Of a stretch of 11,727 nucleotides of DNA, positions 1 to 7,416 are shown one piece after another (the first letter of the stretch is position 1; each line of letters opens with the position of its first letter). Origin of the DNA: an uncultured Lachnospiraceae bacterium (GTDB taxonomy: Bacteria; Bacillota; Clostridia; Lachnospirales; Lachnospiraceae); assembly GCA_905236275.1 (NCBI GenBank), contig CAJOPI010000240.1, positions 1-11,727 on the forward strand, given 5' to 3'. A program made the translations under genes and the position numbers. The notes beneath the pieces are model-generated. The model searched no databases. It was given only the letters and a program-made list of their open reading frames with translations, and had not been told where the DNA came from.

Positions 1-66
1 GGATATTTGGAACAAAATAATGGAGTAGACGTGAAAATCGGGGAGGGGACCGGACACTATGGATGA
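1..66 (+). CDS. Possible 3' end of an upstream gene (partial)
   Basis: Frame 1 is open from the window edge to a TGA at 64-66, and the other two plus frames are stopped within the first 35 bases. The visible tail is about 21 residues ending in GEGTGHYG. If real, it overlaps the start of the diguanylate cyclase gene by 8 bases (ATGGATGA), a typical arrangement for translationally coupled operon genes. The family cannot be told from so short a piece, and the open frame could be chance. Confidence 0.4.
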   Translation, partial: GYLEQNNGVDVKIGEGTGHYG

Positions 67-1642
67 TCATGCAAGCAGAATGTCCAAGACAATTTTGGAC
101 TCAATACCTGCGGGAATTTCAGTATATCATTCGGATAAAGATATAAAACACGTTGTTCCTGTTGCAGAAAACAGATATCTTGTAGAACTGCTGAATCTTC
201 CTGAAGAAGATCTGTATGCAAGAAGGGATGATAACATATTTGAACTTGTGCATCCTGATGAGAGGGAGCTTGTAAAGAACTCGTGGAGAGAGCTTACGCA
301 TCATCCTGAAATCAAGGAAAATATTACACTTTACAGGGTAATAAACAAGGGCGAATGGAAATGGTATCAGGCTGTGGTTTCTGCTGTAAAACAGCCCGAC
401 GGGAACTATTATATATATAATGTTTATACCGATGCGAGGGAACAGAAAAGGCAGGAAAAAGAATATAACGATACCATGCAGAATCTACTTATAGCCAATC
501 CGAACGCAAGGTGCAGCTATAAACTGAATCTCACGAAAAATATCTGTACGGATTTTCATGGGGCTTCGGAATTTGTCGAGAAGCTGATAGACGCGGAAAC
601 GGTCGATGAGCTTTTTGGCAAGGTTGAGAAGGTTATCATTGATAAGGAAATGGTTGACTGGTTCAGGGAAAATGTCAGTCGTGAGAAGCTTATAGAAAAA
701 TACGAAAACGGAGAAAAGCAGCTAAATCTAATCTATCGCAGACTGACCGAAAAAGGTGCGCCCTTGTGGGTAAAGACCTTTTATCATCTTATAAAGAATC
801 CGGAGACCAAAGATATAGAGGCGGTTGCCTATACTCTTGATATCGACCAAGATTATAAGGAAGACAAGATACTTACACGTATAGCTGATAAATATTACGA
901 CAGCTTCGGACTGATAGATGCGGCTACAGGAGAAATCCAGTATTATTACGGGCATGATGAGCTTGACAATTTCGACAGGGAAAAGGTTATAGATAAGCTG
1001 GATAAATACGGAAGCTATACCTACAGCAAGACTGTTCGTGCAAGAAAGAAGCAGATAAACTTCACCTATCTTGACGACCTCTGCCATCAGATAGTTTTTG
1101 CACAGCTTGATGTTACGGAAGAACAGCAGAGAGAAGATGAGACTGCACGCCTCCGTATAAAGTCCGAAAGAGATGCACTTACCGGGATTTATAACAGGGA
1201 AGCCGGTGAAGAGAAGACAACGGAAATTCTCGAAGAAGAAACGAAGGGGACGCTTTTTATTTTCGACCTTGATGACTTCAAACATATAAATGATAATTAC
1301 GGGCATCAGGTAGGCGATGCGGTACTCAGGAAATTTGCCGATTTTGTGGATGGACAGTTCAGGGAAACTGATATAGTCTTCAGACTTGGCGGTGACGAGT
1401 TTTCTGTTTTTGCGGTAGATATGCTTAATAAACAGGAAATAAGCAAGAAAGCGGGAAGCATAGTCAACCATGTCAAGAGCATCAGGGTTGAGGAGCATCC
1501 TGAAATCAGGATAGCGATTTCCGTAGGGGCTGCGGTAAACAGAAAAGGCGGACTTTCATATCAGGAAATGTACAGGATGGCTGACAGACAGCTCTATATT
1601 GCAAAGCAGAAAGGAAAGGATACTTACAGTATAGGGACATAA
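59..1642 (+). CDS. Cytoplasmic PAS-GGDEF diguanylate cyclase
   Basis: Predicted to make cyclic di-GMP from two GTP. The 527-residue protein has no signal peptide or membrane segment. Residues ~9-130 look like a PAS sensor domain (SIPAGISVY start, ending YTDAREQKRQ). Residues ~135-260 and ~265-360 look like two further divergent PAS-like modules, the last ending QLDVTEEQQ. The GGDEF domain spans ~375-527: DALTGIYNR entry motif, FDLDDFKHIND metal/GTP region, and an intact GGDEF active site at 444-448. An RETD motif at 435-438, five residues before GGDEF, matches the RxxD inhibitory I-site, so product feedback is expected. The ATG at 59 follows a purine-rich GGGAGGGG at 41-48, and in-frame stops at 26-34 limit any earlier start. 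Its stop overlaps the next start by one base (TAATG), coupling it to the EAL protein. The PAS ligand is unknown. Confidence 0.93.
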   Translation: MDDHASRMSKTILDSIPAGISVYHSDKDIKHVVPVAENRYLVELLNLPEEDLYARRDDNIFELVHPDERELVKNSWRELTHHPEIKENITLYRVINKGEWKWYQAVVSAVKQPDGNYYIYNVYTDAREQKRQEKEYNDTMQNLLIANPNARCSYKLNLTKNICTDFHGASEFVEKLIDAETVDELFGKVEKVIIDKEMVDWFRENVSREKLIEKYENGEKQLNLIYRRLTEKGAPLWVKTFYHLIKNPETKDIEAVAYTLDIDQDYKEDKILTRIADKYYDSFGLIDAATGEIQYYYGHDELDNFDREKVIDKLDKYGSYTYSKTVRARKKQINFTYLDDLCHQIVFAQLDVTEEQQREDETARLRIKSERDALTGIYNREAGEEKTTEILEEETKGTLFIFDLDDFKHINDNYGHQVGDAVLRKFADFVDGQFRETDIVFRLGGDEFSVFAVDMLNKQEISKKAGSIVNHVKSIRVEEHPEIRIAISVGAAVNRKGGLSYQEMYRMADRQLYIAKQKGKDTYSIGT

Positions 1643-2904
1643 TGATGGATGATAGGTTGGATTACGGTTTTGCGCTCAGAGATTATCTGGAAAATAATGA
1701 AAAGGGCAAAGCTATAGGAATACTTGCCTTCATTATCAGGAATTACAACGGTCTCTCGGATATTTACGGCGATGCGCAGATGGAGACCGGTATCGCGATG
1801 ATATCGGATTTTGTAAAAAAGAACTGCTCAAAAAGTCTCAAGTTTTTCAATAACGGCGGAAGATTCATTCTTGCAGGTGACAGGGAAGCGGACTGGAACA
1901 GCATTTACAAAAAGCTGAAGCTGCGTTTCGAATTCCCCTGGAAATCCTATAATGCAGAGCTTTATCTTGAAGCGGGATTTGCATTGATAGATTATGCTAA
2001 CGGCTATGACAGCGTGGAAGAGGTTCTCGACACCATAGGAACGATGTTGAGCAAGGCAAATTCCTTTGGCGGTGAACTGCTTAGCTTTTCCGGTGATAAT
2101 TCAAGGCAGGCCTACAGGGAAAAAGTCGGGGTCAGGGATGCATTGGAATATGCAATAGTGAATGAAACAGTCGAAGTATATCTCCAGCCTATTATTTACG
2201 CGGAAACGAAAAAGGTTGTTGCAGCGGAAGCTCTTGCGAGAATTAGGGATGACAGGGGTGAAATGATATCGCCTGCGGTATTTATTCCTGTCGCTGAAAG
2301 GAGCGGACGGATAAACCTCATAGGAGAGCAGGTTTTTGAAAAGGTTTGTTCATTCATAGAGGAAAATGAAACGAGCCTCAGAAGAAGCGGTATCGAGCAT
2401 ATTAATGTCAACCTTTCTCCGATACAGTTCATGAGAATCGATCTTGCTGACAGACTGGCTGAGATAACTGATAAATATGGGATAAGTCCTGAATGGATAC
2501 GACTCGAGATTACAGAGGAATCCATGCGGGAGGAGCGTTTTCTCATTAAACAGGCAGAGCTGATGCGCAGCAGGGGATTTCTCTTTGTACTTGATGATTA
2601 CGGGACAGCTTCCTCGAATTTTGTGAGGATGAAAGATGCTCCCTTTATAAATATCAAGCTCGATCTTGAGCTTGTCTGGGATTACTGCAAAAAGCCTGAC
2701 AGGATTCTGCCGATGCTGATAGCAGCCTTTAAGGAAATGGGATTCAGCATAACCGCAGAGGGTGTCGAGACAGAAGCCATGGCAGAGAAAATGCTTGCCC
2801 TCGGAACCGACTACCTTCAGGGAATGTTTTACTCCGCCCCAATGCAAATCGGGGATTTCCTAAATAAATGGAAGTTATTTCAGAGCGACGTTGCGGATAA
2901 TTAA
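1642..2904 (+). CDS. EAL cyclic-di-GMP phosphodiesterase with degenerate GGDEF domain
   Basis: Predicted to hydrolyse c-di-GMP to pGpG. The 420-residue soluble protein starts with a GGDEF-fold remnant (~20-155) in which the active-site motif has become GGRFI (72-76), so cyclase activity is unlikely; it may bind GTP or serve in dimerisation. The EAL domain (~165-410) keeps the family's catalytic set: YLQP with Q182, EAL at 196-198, N257 in NVNLSP, E289/E292 in LEITEE, D318/D319 in LDDYG, K339 in NIKLD, E373/E376 in AEGVE and the LQG motif near the end, so it should be active. The start overlaps the cyclase stop in TAATG. A second ATG at 1645 sits 7 bases after a weak AGGGA (1633-1637) and may be the preferred start. 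The last codons lie inside a long inverted repeat (2866-2950). Pairing of a cyclase and a phosphodiesterase in one transcript implies local control of one c-di-GMP pool. Confidence 0.94.
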   Translation: MMDDRLDYGFALRDYLENNEKGKAIGILAFIIRNYNGLSDIYGDAQMETGIAMISDFVKKNCSKSLKFFNNGGRFILAGDREADWNSIYKKLKLRFEFPWKSYNAELYLEAGFALIDYANGYDSVEEVLDTIGTMLSKANSFGGELLSFSGDNSRQAYREKVGVRDALEYAIVNETVEVYLQPIIYAETKKVVAAEALARIRDDRGEMISPAVFIPVAERSGRINLIGEQVFEKVCSFIEENETSLRRSGIEHINVNLSPIQFMRIDLADRLAEITDKYGISPEWIRLEITEESMREERFLIKQAELMRSRGFLFVLDDYGTASSNFVRMKDAPFINIKLDLELVWDYCKKPDRILPMLIAAFKEMGFSITAEGVETEAMAEKMLALGTDYLQGMFYSAPMQIGDFLNKWKLFQSDVADN

Positions 2905-2950
2905 CAAATCTGTTAATTATCTGCAACTGTTTTCTAAATAACTTCCATTT
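2866..2950. terminator. Nested inverted repeat between convergent genes, probable bidirectional terminator
   Basis: Outer arms 2866-2880 and 2936-2950 are perfectly complementary over 15 bp. Inner arms 2890-2906 and 2911-2927 pair over 17 bp with one G-T wobble around a 4-base loop (AATC). An unpaired 9/8-base internal loop separates the two stems. The structure covers the last ~13 codons and the stop of the EAL gene and lies 23 bp beyond the stop of the convergent pectate lyase gene. Read on the minus strand, the outer arm is followed by a T-rich stretch (TTTATTTAGG), and on the plus strand by a T-rich stretch after GC. Termination in both directions is inferred. The size is larger than a normal terminator. 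Confidence 0.65.
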
Positions 2951-2972
2951 GCTATTTTCTATGTGACGAATA

Positions 2973-5492
2973 TTATTTACTAACAGATAATTTGAAGTTG
3001 ACTTTGATCTGTTTGCCGCCTGAGTTGAATATGGCAACTATTCGTGTATTTCCGGAGTTAGTGGCTCTTACAAGACCTTCGGAAGATACAACTGCGACGT
3101 TTTTGTTTGAGCTTTTCCAGGAATCAACTTCAAAGCCTTCACAGGATATTACAGAGTTGGCGCTTAGGGTTTCGCCTGCTTTCAGACTGACCTTTTTCTG
3201 AAGCACTGTGGGAGCTGTGATATTTACCTCGTAGCTTCCAACGAGCACCTTCTTACCTGAAACCTTCCTGTAGCCATTGACCGTAACAGTTCCGGACTTG
3301 TTCTTCCTTGCCTTGACGATACCCCTTTTCGTAACGGAAGCAATCTTCTTCTGGGCTTTGCTTGCTATTGAGAAGCTTTCGGCTTCGGGAATCTTGTCGG
3401 AGATATCGATTTTACAGCCTGCAATAACTGAGGCAGCGGAAACTGTATTTACGACTTCTTCTTCTTCTTCTTCTGCTTCTTCGTCCTTCTTTGAATCATC
3501 TTCTACCGGTGTTTCAGTCGGTTCCTCCTCAGTCGGTTCTTCGATAGTGGGCTCCTCTTCAGTCGGTTCTTCGATAGTGGGTTCTTCAGTTGAAGCTTCT
3601 TCAGTAGAAGCTTCTTCAGTAGAAGCCTCTTCGGTAGAAGCCTCCTCGGTTGAAGTCTCCTCAGTAGAAGCCTCTTCGGATGAGGGTTCCTCAACAATGC
3701 TGTGTTCACCGGCATCGAGCCCACCGACACTTACGAGGGAGGATTCATAATTAACTACCGCAGATTTAAGCTCTGCTATAACATTCGAATTCGTATCTTC
3801 ACTGCTGTCATCAAAGCTGTAGTTCAAATCACCGCCATTTACACGTCCTGCTTTTGCCTTTATCTTTTCGATAAGGCTTTCATCGGGGCTGTCGATATTT
3901 GCTTCATCAACGCCTAAGTCAACCGAACCGTCGCTGTCGAAATTGCTGTAGCTGTTTGAACCGCTGACAGAAACTACATCCGAAGGAACAGATTCACTGC
4001 GCGATTCAACCTCATAAGCGTCAAAATGCACACTTGTATCGATGGAACTGTAGCCTGTCATCTTACCCTTCATAAGATATTCCGAAGCCCCATAGGGAAT
4101 GTAGGAGGTCCAATTGTTGCTGTCAACGATGGTGTTGTTGTAAGCCTTGATGGAGCCGCCTGCTTCCTTCGAGAAGGTAGCATTGTCGTTGCTTGATTTT
4201 GAAGTTCCCGCAAAAAGGTCGTTACCCTGAAGGGAGGTCAGCATCGGGAACTTACAATTCCTGAAATAATTATTTTCAACAAATACATCCGAGCCTGTAG
4301 TTGAGCCTACGCCGTATTTTGAGTTGCCGTCAAAATAGTTGTTGTAGACGTGGACTGACATCGTCCTTACTCTTGGATGTCTCGAATCTGAATGGTCGAA
4401 CCAGTTATGATGATAGGTTATATAGTTGGGACCTGATTCACTCTTCATGCCGCAGAGAGAAGACTTGCCGGCATCGAAAAGGTGATTGTAGGCGATCGTG
4501 ATGAACTGCGAATTGCCTTTGACGTCTATCGTGCCGTCGCCCTTTGCCTGATCACTGTCGCTTCCTGCCTGACCATAGAAAAGGTCAAGGTCGTGTATCC
4601 ATGCATCATAATTCTTCGTATCAATGGAAACCGCATCGTCAAGACAGTTATAGATTCCAAAGTTTCTGAGCTCAACATTTCCTGTTGCCCGCATAAGGAT
4701 GCCGAAGTCTTTTATAGCGCCATCCTCACCGATTCCCTCGATGGTGATGTTCATGGCAGTGCCTTCTTTACCCTTTATCTGCAGACCTTCCTCGCTGCTG
4801 TTCAGCGCGTCCATATCATCAGCGGTTATACAGCCGATAATTCTGAAAGCGATAGGGGTGCTGTCGTAGCCCTTCTCATATTTTGAGATGATTGACTGCA
4901 TACCGCTGTAGCTTTCGGTATTTCCTTTTTTGTCCTTTATAACGTCTGTGCTGACGGTTTTTGCAGTATCAGCCGTAACATAGATGACCTTTGCATTTTC
5001 CTTTAAGGTTCCGTCCATATTGTAGGCTCCGGGTGCGTCGGAAAAAACAGAGTCCTCTGAGAAAGCAAAGCCGCTTCTGTCGTAGGAGGAAACCTCCAGA
5101 TTTTCAACTGTTTCAGTGGAAATGGTATTTCCCTCTGAGTCAAGAGCCTCTACCTTTAAGTTGTAGCTTCCCTCTTTGAGTCCTACCGCATCGACGCGGA
5201 TATAGCTTCCGTAGCTCCGGATAAGCTCGTCGTCAACAGCAGTATACTCCGAGCCGTCAGAGGAGTAGAATGCCCTGTAGCCCTGCGCACCGGCAAGAGC
5301 CTTCCATTCGGCATACAGACCTTCCTCGTAGCCTGAACTCTCCGTAAAAATTAAACTGCCTGCCGCAGCGGTGCTCTCTGTCTCTGACGACGCATAGGCG
5401 TTGACGAGAGAAGGAGCGCACGACAGCATAAGTGCGGCAGACAGTACTATAGTTATGATTCTTGCCTGTTTTGACCTATTTCTCTTAAACAT
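2973..5492 (-). CDS. Secreted family 1 pectate lyase with acidic repeat linker and Ig-like C-terminus
   Basis: Predicted extracellular, calcium-dependent eliminase cutting polygalacturonate. The 839-residue protein opens with a Sec signal peptide (MFKRNRSKQARIITIVLSAA..., likely cleaved near VNA-YA). An Fn3-like domain (~45-135) precedes a right-handed beta-helix (~150-500) with PL1 hallmarks: AWIHD (W298), the DGTID calcium-site motif (319-323), and RHPRVR (371-376) matching RxPxxR, followed by HVYNNYF. Then come a spacer, a Glu/Ser/Thr/Pro repeat linker (~601-680), and two bacterial Ig-like (Big_2-type) units (~690-839), perhaps for wall or substrate attachment. ATG at 5492 was chosen because GGAGG (5499-5503) lies 6 bases upstream; a TTG at 5531 and an ATG at 5498 are also in frame but worse placed. 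It lies 135 bp behind the chemoreceptor gene on the same strand, with a possible promoter of its own. Confidence 0.92.
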   Translation of the reverse strand: MFKRNRSKQARIITIVLSAALMLSCAPSLVNAYASSETESTAAAGSLIFTESSGYEEGLYAEWKALAGAQGYRAFYSSDGSEYTAVDDELIRSYGSYIRVDAVGLKEGSYNLKVEALDSEGNTISTETVENLEVSSYDRSGFAFSEDSVFSDAPGAYNMDGTLKENAKVIYVTADTAKTVSTDVIKDKKGNTESYSGMQSIISKYEKGYDSTPIAFRIIGCITADDMDALNSSEEGLQIKGKEGTAMNITIEGIGEDGAIKDFGILMRATGNVELRNFGIYNCLDDAVSIDTKNYDAWIHDLDLFYGQAGSDSDQAKGDGTIDVKGNSQFITIAYNHLFDAGKSSLCGMKSESGPNYITYHHNWFDHSDSRHPRVRTMSVHVYNNYFDGNSKYGVGSTTGSDVFVENNYFRNCKFPMLTSLQGNDLFAGTSKSSNDNATFSKEAGGSIKAYNNTIVDSNNWTSYIPYGASEYLMKGKMTGYSSIDTSVHFDAYEVESRSESVPSDVVSVSGSNSYSNFDSDGSVDLGVDEANIDSPDESLIEKIKAKAGRVNGGDLNYSFDDSSEDTNSNVIAELKSAVVNYESSLVSVGGLDAGEHSIVEEPSSEEASTEETSTEEASTEEASTEEASTEEASTEEPTIEEPTEEEPTIEEPTEEEPTETPVEDDSKKDEEAEEEEEEVVNTVSAASVIAGCKIDISDKIPEAESFSIASKAQKKIASVTKRGIVKARKNKSGTVTVNGYRKVSGKKVLVGSYEVNITAPTVLQKKVSLKAGETLSANSVISCEGFEVDSWKSSNKNVAVVSSEGLVRATNSGNTRIVAIFNSGGKQIKVNFKLSVSK
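3456..3473. repeat. TTC microsatellite inside the pectate lyase gene
   Basis: Six uninterrupted TTC units on the plus strand (GAA on the coding strand) encode a run of glutamates at the end of the acidic linker. Unit gain or loss would keep frame and change linker length by single residues. Confidence 0.85.
3514..3588. repeat. 30-bp tandem repeat in the pectate lyase linker
   Basis: Two nearly identical 30-bp units (3529-3558 and 3559-3588), preceded by a half unit (3514-3528), encode EPTIEEPTEE-type decapeptides. The first 23 bases of both full units are identical, pointing to recent duplication. It abuts the 15-bp repeats and is in frame. Confidence 0.85.
3582..3686. repeat. 15-bp tandem repeat in the pectate lyase linker
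   Basis: Six 15-bp units (3582-3671) and one decayed unit (3672-3686), consensus TTCTTCAGTAGAAGC on the plus strand, encode STEEA pentapeptides. Units 3597-3611 and 3612-3626 are identical; others differ mostly at third codon positions. Such a Ser/Thr/Glu tract is a flexible extracellular linker and could be glycosylated (inference). Confidence 0.88.
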
Positions 5493-5498
5493 ACCCAT

Positions 5499-5503
5499 CC
5501 TCC
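5499..5503 (-). promoter_or_regulatory. Ribosome binding site deciding the pectate lyase start
   Basis: GGAGG on the minus strand ends 6 bases before the ATG at 5492. The ATG at 5498 would touch it directly and the TTG at 5531 has no comparable site, so 5492 is the best start. Confidence 0.75.
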
Positions 5504-5530
5504 ATAAAAAATTGTACCTCTTTGGATTCA

Positions 5531-5559
5531 AGTTTAAGATAAAATAAATCTGACGACAA
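5531..5559 (-). promoter_or_regulatory. Possible sigma-A promoter for the pectate lyase gene
   Basis: On the minus strand TTGTCG (5554-5559) and TAAACT (5531-5536) are separated by exactly 17 bases, each matching 4 of 6 consensus positions. Transcription would start near 5524, about 30 bases before the ATG. Weak elements in AT-rich DNA, so this may be chance; read-through from the chemoreceptor gene is the alternative. Confidence 0.3.
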
Positions 5560-5607
5560 GCGGATACACGTCTATGAAAAAGACAAAACTACAGAAAAAT
5601 TGTTCAA

Positions 5608-5629
5608 GTTATTTATCTACAGTTCCTTA
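5608..5629 (-). repeat. Gene-end repeat copy behind the chemoreceptor gene
   Basis: Begins with the TAA stop of the chemotaxis gene (5627-5629) and continues, on the minus strand, as AGGAACTGTAGATAAATAAC. Twenty bases (5608-5627) recur exactly, in opposite orientation, at 10650-10669, and a diverged core lies at 2925-2944. No strong hairpin with a U-tract is evident here, so it is listed as a repeat and not as a terminator. Confidence 0.6.
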
Positions 5630-7402
5630 CAGATTGATAAATTTTGCAGTCGCTTTTTCAAGTCGTTCGTTAACCTCGTTGTTTTGCTTGACGGCATCAG
5701 AAATCTCGCGTATTTCCTCGACTATTTCGCCGGAGCTTTGGGCGGAAATGCCGATTGCCTTAGAGCTTTCATGGATGGAGCCTGTAACGTTTTCGATACG
5801 TCCCGAAATCTTTTCCATGATTGCATGAAGATTATCAGCCTTTTCATTAAAGGTAGCAATCATGTCAGACATGGCAACAGCTGTATCCTCGTATTTGTCT
5901 CCGGTCTCAACAAAGCTGTCATAATCCTTGGTTACGGTAGTATTAATAAAACCAAGAACATGCTCGGCATTCGAGGCAAGCTCGGACACCGAATCCGTTA
6001 CGGAGTTGCTTATTTCGCGGATTGTACCCGCCGTATCCCTGCTGTTTGCAGCGAGGGAGCTTATCTCCATTGCAACTACCGCAAAGCCTTTTCCTGCCTC
6101 GCCCGCTCTTGCGGCCTCTATCGAAGCGTTAAGTGCAAGCAGGTTGGTCTGGGCGGAAATATCAAGAATGACGTTTGTAAGCTCATTGATGCGTCCGACA
6201 GCCTTTGACTCTTCAACCGATCTTGAAAGAGTCTCACTGAGCTCGTTCACCTTCTGGGCGGCATTATTCTTCATGCGGGATACTTCAGCCTTGATCTCGT
6301 TAGCGTCTGAACGGATCTCATTTACCATGGACTCCCTGCGCTTAGCTTCAGAGCTTATGGAATCGGCAGCAGCCCTGACATCAGCCACCTCAGAGTTGAT
6401 AGAATCTATGGTATTGTTGATGGTTTCCATTCCGGCAGAGAGCTCTTCGAGTCCTGCGGAAGTGCTTGAGACATTATCGTTTGCAAGGACAAGCTGCGAA
6501 TTAACCTCGGCAGAAGAATCGGAAAGTATGTCAATCCCGTCCTTAACCTCCTTCATGATCTGCTGGAGTGATTCTATAAAGTGGTTCATGCCGTTTACGA
6601 TAAGCAAAAGCTCCGAATGGGTTTTTGTGCGTATCCTTCTGGTAAGGTCGCCCTTGTTATTGTTGATATCAGCTATGATCTCGCTTACCTCATCGGCAAT
6701 CGACTGAATCTTTCTGATAATGCTTCCATAGCTGAAGGCGAAGCTTATAACTATGAGAAGAACCGTCAGGATGAGCCCGATGATGGCAATCCGCATACCA
6801 TGATTGTAAAGTTCATCCATGGTATCAGCTGTTTCGGCGGCAGAGTTTTCGACAGCCGTATCAATTATCTTGCAGGCGTGGAATATGGCAACCTTCTGGA
6901 TTTCTGCCCGGTCAAAGAGGGTATCGTAGGCCTTTTCGACTTCGCCTTCCGTATCACTCTGTGTCATTGCGAGATCGACAAGATTATTCAGCCTTGAATA
7001 TATTGAGTCGATCTCATCCATTTCGGCTATTGCGTCTTCATTTCCGCTGCTGTTCAGAAGCTCGCGGACGTTTGAGATATCGGTCGTGATATTTGTCCGA
7101 ACGCTCTCGATACCGGATTTCAGGGCATCCTTCGTTTCGACGGCATCAGACCTGATATATCCCGTTGCCTGATCAAAGAGGGACATTACATCGGTTTTTA
7201 GCTTTCCCTCTTCATAGCTTAAGGAAATAACCTGTTGGGACATTTCCTTGCTTGTTACAGTGCTTTTTTTCATAGCAGATGAGATAAAGATTATGACAAG
7301 TATGAAAGCAAGCAGGAGTATGAGGTTTATGGCGCTCAGCCTGAAGAGAATGGTGTTGAAGAAAAGGGGCTTTTGGAGCATTTTATTGTCTGATTTATTC
7401 AT
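5627..7402 (-). CDS. Methyl-accepting chemotaxis protein
   Basis: Transmembrane chemoreceptor that would control CheA/CheW and flagellar rotation. Of 591 residues, a first membrane helix (~22-43) is followed by an all-helical extracytoplasmic sensor (~44-202, four-helix-bundle style), a second membrane helix (~203-226), a HAMP linker (~226-278) and the long coiled-coil signalling domain. The conserved hairpin tip is intact ([27 protein letters not shown], with EAARAGE at 429-435). No CheR/CheB-tethering pentapeptide is seen at the C-terminus (ATAKFINL). ATG at 7402 was chosen because AAAGGAG (7409-7415) ends 6 bases upstream; the in-frame TTG at 7420 overlaps the previous stop and lacks such a site. 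Only 14 bp separate it from the solute-binding lipoprotein gene, so they are surely cotranscribed and the lipoprotein may deliver its ligand signal to this receptor (inference). Confidence 0.95.
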   Translation of the reverse strand: MNKSDNKMLQKPLFFNTILFRLSAINLILLLAFILVIIFISSAMKKSTVTSKEMSQQVISLSYEEGKLKTDVMSLFDQATGYIRSDAVETKDALKSGIESVRTNITTDISNVRELLNSSGNEDAIAEMDEIDSIYSRLNNLVDLAMTQSDTEGEVEKAYDTLFDRAEIQKVAIFHACKIIDTAVENSAAETADTMDELYNHGMRIAIIGLILTVLLIVISFAFSYGSIIRKIQSIADEVSEIIADINNNKGDLTRRIRTKTHSELLLIVNGMNHFIESLQQIMKEVKDGIDILSDSSAEVNSQLVLANDNVSSTSAGLEELSAGMETINNTIDSINSEVADVRAAADSISSEAKRRESMVNEIRSDANEIKAEVSRMKNNAAQKVNELSETLSRSVEESKAVGRINELTNVILDISAQTNLLALNASIEAARAGEAGKGFAVVAMEISSLAANSRDTAGTIREISNSVTDSVSELASNAEHVLGFINTTVTKDYDSFVETGDKYEDTAVAMSDMIATFNEKADNLHAIMEKISGRIENVTGSIHESSKAIGISAQSSGEIVEEIREISDAVKQNNEVNERLEKATAKFINL

Positions 7403-7416
7403 TTTCCGCTCCTTTC

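Noticed and set aside
728..1498. 256-residue open frame on the minus strand opposite the cyclase gene
   Set aside because: It lies wholly opposite a gene with clear PAS/GGDEF motifs, shows no family motif of its own and has no convincing ribosome binding site.
3514..3686. Regular short repeats that might suggest a CRISPR array
   Set aside because: Units are directly adjacent without unique spacers and keep the reading frame of a protein linker.
3277..3750. Ser/Val-rich plus-strand frame opposite the pectate lyase linker
   Set aside because: Its composition is the complement of the Glu/Thr repeats in the lyase gene, so it is a shadow of the tandem repeats.
5400..5492. Lipoprotein signal for the pectate lyase (Cys after LMLS)
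   Set aside because: The residue at -3 is Met and the hydrophobic stretch continues past the Cys to a good signal peptidase I site near VNA-YA, so a normal Sec signal is preferred.
5493..5626. Intrinsic terminator between the chemoreceptor and pectate lyase genes
   Set aside because: No stable stem followed by a U-tract could be found on the minus strand; only the shared gene-end repeat and a short ATTTATC/GATAAAT pair with a long loop are present.
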